From G965279355 sp965279355 (GTDB lineage: Bacteria; Pseudomonadota; Alphaproteobacteria; CACIAM-22H2), in assembly GCA_965279355.1 (NCBI GenBank), contig OZ257155.1, positions 4,464,001 to 4,528,000 of the forward strand: DNA of 64,000 bases, given 5' to 3'. This document shows positions 43,840-51,137 of the stretch, piece by piece; within the stretch, counting starts at the first letter, position 1; each line of letters begins with the position of its first letter. Below the pieces are notes generated by a model. The model did not search any database and was not told the DNA's origin. It saw nothing but the letters and a program-made list of their open reading frames with translations. The position numbers and the translations under genes were made by a program.

Positions 43840-44925
43840 ATGAGCGAGTCGCCAAAAATGTGGCGCGCCATCGGCCTGATGAGCGGCACCTCGCTCGATG
43901 GCGTCGATGCCGCGTATGTCGAAACCGACGGTGAGGCCGAGGTCGTCTGCGGCCCGGCGCTGACGGTTCCCTATCCCCAGCCCCTGCGCGAGCGTCTGCG
44001 CCGCGCCCTGGGCGGCCGAACGCCGGTGAAGGCCGTCGAAAAGGCCATGACCTTGGCGCATGCCGAGGCCGTTAATGCGCTGCTGCAGAAGATCGGCCGC
44101 AAGCCGCAGGAGATCGACATCGTCGGCTTTCACGGCCAGACCATCGTCCATCGCCCCGCCGACGGCGTGACGTGGCAGATCGGCGATGGCGCCCTGCTTG
44201 CGGCGCGGACCCAGATCGACGTGGTCGCCGATTTTCGCGGGGCCGATGTCGCCGCGGGCGGGCAAGGCGCGCCTCTCGTGCCGCTCTTCCATCGCGCCCT
44301 GTCAGGTGATCTGACGCGCCCGCTGGCGGTGCTGAATATCGGCGGCGTCGCCAACGTGACGTGGATCGGCGACACGTTCGAATTGCTGGCCTTCGATACC
44401 GGGCCCGGCAATGCCCTGATCGACGACTGGATGCTGTCGCGCACAGGAAAGCCGATCGACGAGGGCGGCGTCTGTGCCGCCCGCGGCAAGGTGAACGAGG
44501 CGGTGCTCAAGCAGCTGATGGCGCACGATTACTTCGAGGTGACACCGCCGAAGTCCCTCGATCGCAACGCCTTCGATCCGACGCCGGTCGAAGCCTTGTC
44601 GCTGGAGGATGGGGCGGCGACGCTCACGGCCTTCACCGCGGCAACGGTTGCGGCTGCGCGCGAGCATTTCCGGGAGCCGGCAAAACTGTGGATCCTGACC
44701 GGGGGCGGGCGCCACAACCCGGCCCTGCGCAAGGCGTTGGCGCGGGCCATGCCGGAGGCGGAACTGCGATCGGCCGAGGATGTCGCGTGGAACGGCGATG
44801 CGCTGGAAGCGCAGGCTTTTGCTTATCTGGCCGTGCGATCCCGGCGCGATCTGGCGCTTAGCCTGCCGTCGACGACGGGCGTCTCGCGGGCGATGACGGG
44901 CGGCAAGTTCTTCGCGAAGCCGTAG
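43840..44925 (+). CDS. anmK: Anhydro-N-acetylmuramic acid kinase
   Basis: This 361-residue enzyme opens and phosphorylates 1,6-anhydro-MurNAc during peptidoglycan recycling. The phosphate-binding GLMSGTSLDG is at 12-21, followed by GFHGQTI, VVADFRGADVAAGGQGAP with the catalytic Asp, NIGGVANVTW and the C-terminal LTGGGRHNPAL. The start at 43840 leaves 46 bases to tyrS, a common neighbour in this class. It ends in an intrinsic terminator at 44953. Confidence 0.95.
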   Translation: MSESPKMWRAIGLMSGTSLDGVDAAYVETDGEAEVVCGPALTVPYPQPLRERLRRALGGRTPVKAVEKAMTLAHAEAVNALLQKIGRKPQEIDIVGFHGQTIVHRPADGVTWQIGDGALLAARTQIDVVADFRGADVAAGGQGAPLVPLFHRALSGDLTRPLAVLNIGGVANVTWIGDTFELLAFDTGPGNALIDDWMLSRTGKPIDEGGVCAARGKVNEAVLKQLMAHDYFEVTPPKSLDRNAFDPTPVEALSLEDGAATLTAFTAATVAAAREHFREPAKLWILTGGGRHNPALRKALARAMPEAELRSAEDVAWNGDALEAQAFAYLAVRSRRDLALSLPSTTGVSRAMTGGKFFAKP

Positions 44926-44952
44926 CGAGGCGCGAAGCTTTCGGGGAAACCG

Positions 44953-44980
44953 GCCGGCGCTTATTTCGCGCCGGCTTTTT
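44953..44980 (+). terminator. Rho-independent terminator of anmK
   Basis: GCCGGCGC (44953-44960) pairs exactly with GCGCCGGC (44968-44975) around TTATTTC and is followed by five T residues. The hairpin lies inside the last codons of the convergent hydrolase gene, whose stop is at 44961-44963. Confidence 0.88.
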
Positions 44981-45686
44981 CCTTTTCCTTCTCGCGGGCC
45001 GAGGGCTTTGCAGCCTTGGCCGCCGGAGCGGGTGCCGCGGGGGCCGGCGGGGCCATCGCGGTCTGCAGATAGTCCTCGGTCATCGACTCAAGCTTTTCCA
45101 GCTTGTCGCTGAAGAAGTGCGTGGCTCCCTTCAGCACGCGGTAATCGATGAAGATGTCACGCTGCTTGCTGAGCTTCTCCGTGAGCTTCTTGACCGATTC
45201 CTCGGGCACCACATCGTCCTTGTCGCCCTGGATGATCAGGCCTGACGAGGGGCAGGGGGCGAGGAACGCGAAGTCGTAGATGTTGGCCGGCGGGGCCACC
45301 GAGATAAACCGGTCGATTTCCGGACGGCGCATCAGGAGCTGCATGCCGATCCAGGCGCCGAACGAATAGCCGGCAATCCAGCAGGCCCGGGCATTGGGGT
45401 TGGTTGACTGCAGCCAGTCAAGGGCCGAGGCCGCATCCGTCAGCTCGCCTTCGCCACGGCCGAAACCACCCTGGCTGCGGCCGACACCCCGGAAATTGAA
45501 CCGCAGGGTCGAAAAACCCTGCCGGACGAAGACCTGGTGAAGGGCGTAGATGACCTTGTTGTGCATCGTCCCGCCATGCTGGGGGTGCGGATGCAGGAGG
45601 AGGACGATCGGCGGGCGGTCGCCCTTGGCGGGGGTATAGCGCCCCTCAAGGCGGCCTTCGGCACCGTTAATGATGATTTCGGGCAT
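44961..45686 (-). CDS. Alpha/beta-fold hydrolase
   Basis: This 241-residue cytosolic hydrolase has the nucleophile elbow GYSFGA with Ser108, acid candidates at Asp155-158 (QGDKDDVVP) and His190 (GATHFF). HPHPQHGG near the N-terminus gives the oxyanion region. It resembles the COG2945 family, often annotated as dienelactone-hydrolase-like, with unknown substrate. The last 30 residues are Pro, Ala, Lys and Glu only, and their codons include the anmK terminator. It is divergent from cysE. Confidence 0.82.
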   Translation of the reverse strand: MPEIIINGAEGRLEGRYTPAKGDRPPIVLLLHPHPQHGGTMHNKVIYALHQVFVRQGFSTLRFNFRGVGRSQGGFGRGEGELTDAASALDWLQSTNPNARACWIAGYSFGAWIGMQLLMRRPEIDRFISVAPPANIYDFAFLAPCPSSGLIIQGDKDDVVPEESVKKLTEKLSKQRDIFIDYRVLKGATHFFSDKLEKLESMTEDYLQTAMAPPAPAAPAPAAKAAKPSAREKEKEKAGAK

Positions 45687-45729
45687 AAGCGTTCAGCGGC
45701 CGAAAAAAAGGCCAGCCGGGCCTACTGTA

Positions 45730-45755
45730 ATAGCTGACTGAAATACTATGTTAAT
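45730..45755. promoter_or_regulatory. IscR-like binding site 1 upstream of cysE-isc operon
   Basis: The left half ATAGCTGACT followed by GAAAT and a right half ACTATGTTAAT resemble the type 1 IscR motif known from proteobacteria (ATASYYGACT half-site with an A/T centre). It lies 160 bases before the cysE start, in the operon containing iscR, so negative feedback by 2Fe-2S IscR is likely. The right half is imperfect. Confidence 0.45.
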
Positions 45756-45790
45756 ATGCACACGCATCAAACCGTACCTCGGGTGAAAAC

Positions 45791-45810
45791 TTGACTAGGG
45801 CAGTAGGGAA
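45791..45810. promoter_or_regulatory. IscR-like binding site 2 / TTGACT promoter element
   Basis: TTGACTA, a 4-base centre and AGTAGGGAA follow the YYGACTR-N4-AGT layout of type 1 IscR sites and include a -35-like TTGACT. A weak -10 (TAAGTT) lies at 45814. Together with site 1 it suggests a double operator. Confidence 0.35.
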
Positions 45811-45915
45811 AACTAAGTTGCAAGAGAGATGGAGCCTGTTCAGACCGTCTCCGCTGGCTGCCCGCCAAGGTGTGGGTAACGGCCAAGCGCCCAAGCATAA
45901 TAGGTAGTTGGACCC

Positions 45916-46653
45916 ATGATCTTCAAGCGTGTTCGCGCTGATATAGAGGCCATTCTGAGCCGGGATCCGGCGGCCCGTTCGCGGCTGGAAGTCGTCCTCT
46001 GCTATCCCGGCTTCCATGCCGTGGTCTTTCACCGGGTCGCCCAGGCGGCGTGGAACGCCAATCTGAAGACGCTGGCCCGGTTTATCTCCAACCTGAACCG
46101 TTGGTTGACCAGTATCGAGATCCATCCCGCCGCCAAGCTCGGCGAGGGGGTGTTTATCGATCACGGTATCGGGGTGATCATCGGCGAGACCGCCGAGGTC
46201 GGCGACAACGTCACGATGTATCAGGGCGTGACGCTGGGCGGGACCTCGCTGGAACGCGACAAGAAGCGTCACCCGACACTGGGCAAGGGCGTGATCATCG
46301 GCGCCGGCGCCAAAATTCTGGGCCCCCTGCTGATCGGCGACGGCGCCCGCATCGGCTCCAACGCCGTCGTCCTGGCCGACGTACCGGCGAACGTCACCGT
46401 GGTCGGCATTCCGGCCAAGCAGGTCGGTCTTGCCAAGTCGAAACAGGCGGATTTCTGCGCCTATGCGCAGGATCCCGATTTGCCGGACCCGGTGGCGCGC
46501 GCAATCGACGGGTTGTGCAGCGATCTGGCTAAACTGCGTGCCCGGGTGGCGGAACTTGAGGCGCTGGGAAGTGCACAGCGTGAGGTCGAAAACGGCAATG
46601 GCGGCATCAAGGACTATGTGACGCCGCTGCAAGGACAAGGAGACGGCCGGTGA
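45916..46653 (+). CDS. cysE: Serine O-acetyltransferase
   Basis: This 245-residue hexapeptide-repeat enzyme makes O-acetylserine for cysteine synthesis. The active site HPAAKLGEGVFIDHGIGVIIGET (read in parts) with its catalytic His-Asp pair, the left-handed beta-helix repeats and the GIPAKQVG tail are present. It is the short (EpsC-like) form, with a variable C-terminal extension of charged residues. As first gene of the isc operon it would supply cysteine, the sulfur source for the desulfurases. Its TGA overlaps the GTG of iscR. Confidence 0.92.
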   Translation: MIFKRVRADIEAILSRDPAARSRLEVVLCYPGFHAVVFHRVAQAAWNANLKTLARFISNLNRWLTSIEIHPAAKLGEGVFIDHGIGVIIGETAEVGDNVTMYQGVTLGGTSLERDKKRHPTLGKGVIIGAGAKILGPLLIGDGARIGSNAVVLADVPANVTVVGIPAKQVGLAKSKQADFCAYAQDPDLPDPVARAIDGLCSDLAKLRARVAELEALGSAQREVENGNGGIKDYVTPLQGQGDGR

Positions 46654-47132
46654 AGCTCAGCACAAAGGGCCGATATGCCGTGATGGCGATGGTGGACCTC
46701 GCCAGCAACAGCAAGGGCGAGCCCGTGGCTCTGGCGGATATCGCCGAGCGGCAGGAAATCTCGCTGTCGTATCTCGAACAGCTGTTCGCGAAGCTGCGCA
46801 AGGGCGGCCTCGTGAAGAGCGTGCGCGGGCCGGGCGGCGGCTATCTGCTCGCTCATGCAATGGAAGAGTCCCGCGTTTCCGACATCATCGTCGCCGTCGA
46901 CGAGCCGATCCGCGCGACACGCTGCGCGCCGGGCTCGCCCGCCGGCTGTCGTATCAACAAGAGCCGTTGCCTGACCCACGATCTGTGGGAAGAGCTCGGC
47001 AACCAGATTCACCTGTATCTCAGCTCGGTGACGCTGGCCGATATCTGCAGCCGCAAGGTGCTCGGCACCTCGGGTGTCATCGCGCATGTGGAGCAGGAAC
47101 AGCAGGATTCGGCGCTGAGCGCCGCGGAGTAA
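46650..47132 (+). CDS. iscR: Fe-S cluster regulator IscR (Rrf2 family)
   Basis: This 160-residue Rrf2-type winged-helix protein represses the isc genes when it holds a 2Fe-2S cluster. Cluster ligands are visible at Cys92, Cys100 and Cys107, with His110 as the likely fourth ligand, close to the E. coli layout Cys92/98/104-His107. The DNA-binding segment is LADIAERQEISLSYLEQLF. The start is GTG, overlapping the cysE stop as GTGA. Two candidate sites lie upstream of cysE. Confidence 0.92.
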   Translation: MKLSTKGRYAVMAMVDLASNSKGEPVALADIAERQEISLSYLEQLFAKLRKGGLVKSVRGPGGGYLLAHAMEESRVSDIIVAVDEPIRATRCAPGSPAGCRINKSRCLTHDLWEELGNQIHLYLSSVTLADICSRKVLGTSGVIAHVEQEQQDSALSAAE

Positions 47133-47145
47133 CCAGGCAACAGCC

Positions 47146-48300
47146 ATGAGCCGCCCCGTCTACCTCGACTACAACGCAACGGCCCCGCTGAAACCGGCGG
47201 TGATCGAAGCGATGTCGGCTGGGCTTGCCGAGACCGGCAATCCGTCGTCGGTGCATCGCTTCGGCCGGCTGGCGCGCCGTGGTGTCGAGGCGGCGCGGGA
47301 CGACGTCGCGGCGCTGACCGGCGCCAAGGCCTCCCAGGTCGTGTTCACCAGCGGCGGCACCGAAGCGAACAACCTCGCGATCGCGGCGCTCGGCAAGGAT
47401 CGCCGGCTGATTGTGTCGGCGGTGGAGCACGATTCCATCCTGCAGGCGGCTCCGCACGCGGACATCCTGCCGGTGAACAGCCTTGGCCAGATCGATCTCT
47501 CGGCATTGCAGGCGATGCTGGAGCGCGACAGCCGCCCGGCGCTGGTCTGCGTGATGCTCGCCAACAACGAGACCGGCGCGACGCAGCCGGTGGCGCTGGT
47601 GGCGCATCTTGCGCATTCGCTGGGCGCGCTGGTTCATTGCGATGCCGTGCAGGCTGCCGGGAAGATGAGCATCGATATGGCGCGGCTGGGCGTCGACTCG
47701 CTCTCGCTCTCCGCGCACAAGCTGGGCGGGCCGCAGGGTATCGGCGCGCTGCTCGTGAGCGAGACGGTTGCGCCGCAGTCGCTGCTGAAAGGCGGCGGGC
47801 AGGAGCGCGGCTGGCGCGCGGGCACAGAGAATGTCGCAGGCATTCGCGGCTTCGGTGTCGCGGCTTCGCTGGCGGCTCAGGATTTCCCGGCGATGCAGGC
47901 TCTCGCCGCGTTGCGTGATGAGATGGAAATGCGCCTGCTGCGCGCCGCACCCGAAGCGGTGGTGATCGCGCCGGGTGCTGGGCGCCTTCCGAATACCAGC
48001 TGCATCGCACTGCCCGGTCTTTCGGCCGAGACGCAGATCATGTCGCTCGATCTCGCCGGTGTCGCGGTCAGCGCCGGGTCCGCCTGTTCCTCGGGCAAGG
48101 TCAAGGCGTCGCATGTGCTGCGCGCCATGGGCGTCGAGCCCGAGCTCGCCGGCAGCGCCATCCGCATCAGCCTCGGCTGGCGGACGGAAGCCAGCGATGT
48201 CGATCATCTGATCACCGCGTGGAGCCCGCTCGTATCGCGCGCCCGCGCCCACAGACTCAGCGGCAGCACACCGGATGCCAGCCGCGTAACGGGGTTATGA
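47146..48300 (+). CDS. Cysteine desulfurase, NifS/IscS-like (first of two)
   Basis: This 384-residue PLP enzyme takes sulfur from cysteine as an enzyme-bound persulfide. The PLP Lys192 lies in SAHKLGGPQG and the mobile Cys314 in GSACSSGKVKASHVL. It is shorter and more divergent than the following IscS. The pairing of two desulfurases is typical of several alphaproteobacterial isc operons. Whether it makes a distinct sulfur relay, for example to tRNA modification, is not visible here. It overlaps the iscS start. Confidence 0.9.
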   Translation: MSRPVYLDYNATAPLKPAVIEAMSAGLAETGNPSSVHRFGRLARRGVEAARDDVAALTGAKASQVVFTSGGTEANNLAIAALGKDRRLIVSAVEHDSILQAAPHADILPVNSLGQIDLSALQAMLERDSRPALVCVMLANNETGATQPVALVAHLAHSLGALVHCDAVQAAGKMSIDMARLGVDSLSLSAHKLGGPQGIGALLVSETVAPQSLLKGGGQERGWRAGTENVAGIRGFGVAASLAAQDFPAMQALAALRDEMEMRLLRAAPEAVVIAPGAGRLPNTSCIALPGLSAETQIMSLDLAGVAVSAGSACSSGKVKASHVLRAMGVEPELAGSAIRISLGWRTEASDVDHLITAWSPLVSRARAHRLSGSTPDASRVTGL

Positions 48301-49568
48301 GTATGACGAGCCTGGCAACAGCCACCAAGACAGCGAAGATCGCCGGCAGCAATGCGCCCAAGCGTCCGGTCTATCTCGACTATCAGGCGACCACGCCGAT
48401 GGACCCGCGCGTCCTCGAGGCAATGATGCCGTATTTCACCGAGAAATTCGGCAACCCGCATTCGCGCAACCACGAGCATGGCTGGGAAGCGGAAGAGGGC
48501 GTCGAGAAGGCGCGCCAGCAGATCGCCGATCTGATCGCCGCCGACGAGCGCGAGATCGTGTTCACCTCGGGCGCCACGGAATCCAACAACCTCGCCATCG
48601 CCGGTGTCGCGCGCTTCTATCGCGAGAAGAAGGATCACATCATCACGCTGGTGACCGAGCATAAATGCGTGCTCGACACCTGCCGCTATCTCGAGATGGA
48701 AGGCTTCAAGGTCACCTATCTGCCTGTGCAGCAGAACGGCCTGCTCGACCTCGAACTTCTGAAAAGCGCAATTACTGACCGCACAGCGATCGTCTCGGTC
48801 ATGGCCGCCAACAACGAGATCGGTGTCATCCAGCCGTTGACCGAGATTGGCGCGATCTGCCGCAGCCGCGGCGTGCTGTTCCACACCGACTGCGCGCAGG
48901 CCTTCGGCAAGATTCCGCTCGACGTCAACGCGATGAAGATCGACCTGATGAGCATCTCGGGTCACAAGATTTACGGTCCCAAGGGCATCGGCGCGCTCTA
49001 CGTCCGCCGCAAGCCGCGCGTGCGCCTGGTGCCGCTCATTCATGGCGGCGGGCAGGAACGCGGCTTCCGCTCCGGCACCCTGCCGACGCCGCTCTGCGTC
49101 GGCCTGGGCGCCGCCGCCGAGATAGCCAAGCGCGAGATGGCCGAGGAAAACGTCAAGCTGACCAAGCTGCGCGACCGCTTCTACAAGTCGGTCACCGAAC
49201 GCCTGCCGGAAGTGTTCCTGAACGGCGATTTCGAGCAACGCCTGCCGGGCAACCTCAACATCAGTTTTGCCTATGTCGAAGGCGAGGGCCTGATGATGGG
49301 CATCAAGGATCTGTCGGTGTCGTCAGGCTCCGCCTGTACCTCGGCATCGCTGGAGCCGTCCTATGTGCTGCGGGCACTGGGCGTGGAAGAAGAGCTGGCG
49401 CATACGAGCCTGCGGATCGGCTTTGGCCGGTTCACGACCGAGGCCGAGGTCGACTACGCCGCCGACCGCATCGTCGAGGCCGTGCAAAAGCTGCGCGCCA
49501 TGAGCCCGCTGTGGGAGATGGCTCAGGAAGGCATCGACATCAAATCGATCAAATGGGCGGCCCATTGA
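48297..49568 (+). CDS. iscS: Cysteine desulfurase IscS
   Basis: This 423-residue enzyme is the main sulfur donor for Fe-S assembly on IscU. PLP Lys224 is in SGHKIYGPKG and the persulfide Cys347 is in GSACTSASLEPSYVL, the class I loop. The C-terminus LRAMSPLWEM matches the IscU-binding end of E. coli IscS. An N-terminal extension of about 20 residues precedes RPVYLDYQATTP; the second ATG at 48303 is an alternative start. The ATGA overlap couples it to the previous gene. Confidence 0.95.
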   Translation: MSMTSLATATKTAKIAGSNAPKRPVYLDYQATTPMDPRVLEAMMPYFTEKFGNPHSRNHEHGWEAEEGVEKARQQIADLIAADEREIVFTSGATESNNLAIAGVARFYREKKDHIITLVTEHKCVLDTCRYLEMEGFKVTYLPVQQNGLLDLELLKSAITDRTAIVSVMAANNEIGVIQPLTEIGAICRSRGVLFHTDCAQAFGKIPLDVNAMKIDLMSISGHKIYGPKGIGALYVRRKPRVRLVPLIHGGGQERGFRSGTLPTPLCVGLGAAAEIAKREMAEENVKLTKLRDRFYKSVTERLPEVFLNGDFEQRLPGNLNISFAYVEGEGLMMGIKDLSVSSGSACTSASLEPSYVLRALGVEEELAHTSLRIGFGRFTTEAEVDYAADRIVEAVQKLRAMSPLWEMAQEGIDIKSIKWAAH

Positions 49569-49601
49569 TCTGCTATAAACACGCGAGTCTGGAGAACGAT
49601 C

Positions 49602-49997
49602 ATGGCATACAGTGAAAAGCTCATCGACCACTTCGAAAACCCGCGCAATATCGGGTCGCTCGACAAGAACGACCAGGATGTGGGGACCGGTCTTGTCGGC
49701 GCGCCGGCGTGTGGCGACGTGATGAAACTGCAGATCAAGGTGAGCGCCGACGGCATCATCGAAGACGCGAAGTTCAAGACCTTCGGCTGCGGCTCGGCGA
49801 TCGCATCGAGTTCGCTCGTGACCGAATGGGTCAAGGGCAAGTCCGTCGACGAAGCCGGTGCGATCAAGAATACCGATATCGCCAAGCATCTCGCTTTGCC
49901 GCCGGTGAAGATCCACTGCTCAGTTCTGGCCGAGGACGCCATCAAGGCCGCCATCGCCGACTACAAGGCGAAGCAAGGCGACAAGGCGGCAGAATGA
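49602..49997 (+). CDS. iscU: Fe-S cluster scaffold IscU
   Basis: This 131-residue scaffold assembles 2Fe-2S clusters with ligands Cys37, Cys63, His105 and Cys106, plus Asp39. The LPPVK motif at 99-103 is the HscA recognition site, and hscA lies in the same operon. Length and sequence are canonical. Its TGA overlaps the ATG of iscA. Confidence 0.97.
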   Translation: MAYSEKLIDHFENPRNIGSLDKNDQDVGTGLVGAPACGDVMKLQIKVSADGIIEDAKFKTFGCGSAIASSSLVTEWVKGKSVDEAGAIKNTDIAKHLALPPVKIHCSVLAEDAIKAAIADYKAKQGDKAAE

Positions 49998-50398
49998 GCG
50001 AAACTGCGCAGACCTCGGGCGCGACCCCTGCGGTTGCGCCGCCGGCGAAGCGGCCATTGCGTCCGCGTCCGCCGCCGATCACCGTGACGCCGGCTGCGGC
50101 GAACCGCGTGCGCGAGATGCTGGCCGGTCGCGGCAAACCGTCGGTAGGTGTGCGGGTTGGCGTGCGCAGCCGCGGCTGTTCTGGCCTGAGCTATACGCTG
50201 GAGTTTGCCGACGCCAAGAACCCCATGGATGAAGCCGTCGAGATTGAGGGTGCCACGATCCTCATCGATCCCAAGGCTTCGATGTTCGTGCTTGGGACCG
50301 AGATGGACTTCATCGATGAGAAGCTGGCGAGCGGCTTCAAATTCAACAACCCGAACGAGAAGGGGCGTTGCGGTTGCGGCGAATCCTTCCACGTCTGA
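49994..50398 (+). CDS. iscA: A-type Fe-S carrier IscA
   Basis: This 134-residue A-type carrier has the three conserved cysteines, Cys62 in GCSGLSY and Cys126/Cys128 in CGCGESF. It passes clusters from the scaffold to targets such as 4Fe-4S enzymes. A Pro/Ala-rich N-terminal extension of about 28 residues (PPAKRPLRPRPPP) is longer than in E. coli IscA, which begins near the ITVTPAAA strand. The ATGA overlap with iscU supports the extended start. Confidence 0.93.
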   Translation: MSETAQTSGATPAVAPPAKRPLRPRPPPITVTPAAANRVREMLAGRGKPSVGVRVGVRSRGCSGLSYTLEFADAKNPMDEAVEIEGATILIDPKASMFVLGTEMDFIDEKLASGFKFNNPNEKGRCGCGESFHV

Positions 50399-50474
50399 CC
50401 GCTAAGGCGGATCGCTTCGACGGCCGGAACTCTCCGATTGCGGCAGGGTCGCCGGCCGTGGCGTTTCTGGTGCC

Positions 50475-51128
50475 ATGACCGAAATGGCGGCCACTATGCA
50501 GCGTGCCCGCGCGGCAGGTCCGGCGCCGTGCTGGTCGTGCGCCGGTCCGGCTGATGTGGATGCGCTATTCTGTCCGACCTGCCGCGCCGTGCAGCCGCCG
50601 CGGATCACCGACCATTTCACGCGCCTTGGGCTCCCGATCGATTTCGCCGTCGATAAGGTCGAGCTCGACCGCCGCTATTTCGCGGCGCAGCGCCAGCTTC
50701 ACCCCGACCGTTTTGCGACCAAGACACCGCGCGAGCGCGCGATCTCACAGAGCCAGGCGGTCAGCCTTAACGAAGCCTATGAGACGCTGAAGGACCCGCT
50801 GCAGCGGGCGAGCTACCTCCTGAAGCTCAAGGGCATCGATGCAAACCCCGATGGCTGCCATACGGTCAAGGATCCGACCCTGTTGATGGAGCAGATGGAG
50901 CGCCGTGAAGCGTTGCACGACGCATCGTCGATTGCTGAGATCACACAGATCGCGGCCGAAGCGGCCAGCCATGTGACCGAAAGCGAGCAGTCGATTGCAG
51001 CGGCCTTTGCCAAGGGCGATCTTGACGAAGCCGGCAGCGAGACGACGCGTCTGAAATACCTCGTGAAGCTGGTCGAGGAAGCACGCTCCAAAAAAGCGAA
51101 ACTTGCCGGAGCGCTGGTCGCTCCCTGA
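50475..51128 (+). CDS. hscB: J-domain co-chaperone HscB with N-terminal tetracysteine motif
   Basis: This 217-residue co-chaperone delivers IscU to HscA. The J-domain carries HPDRF, and the C-terminal helical domain has SYLLKLKGI and the IscU-contact region. Unlike E. coli HscB, it has an N-terminal CWSC...CPTCRAVQ segment with Cys19, Cys22, Cys33 and Cys36. This matches the zinc- or cluster-binding motif of mitochondrial HSCB (CWNC...CxxCRALQ). A mitochondria-like form in an alphaproteobacterium fits common descent, which is inference. Confidence 0.93.
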   Translation: MTEMAATMQRARAAGPAPCWSCAGPADVDALFCPTCRAVQPPRITDHFTRLGLPIDFAVDKVELDRRYFAAQRQLHPDRFATKTPRERAISQSQAVSLNEAYETLKDPLQRASYLLKLKGIDANPDGCHTVKDPTLLMEQMERREALHDASSIAEITQIAAEAASHVTESEQSIAAAFAKGDLDEAGSETTRLKYLVKLVEEARSKKAKLAGALVAP

Positions 51129-51137
51129 TCCAAGACG

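Noticed and set aside
47077..48252. Open frame antisense to the NifS-like gene
   Set aside because: His/Arg-rich shadow without motifs; the sense strand has intact PLP and Cys motifs.
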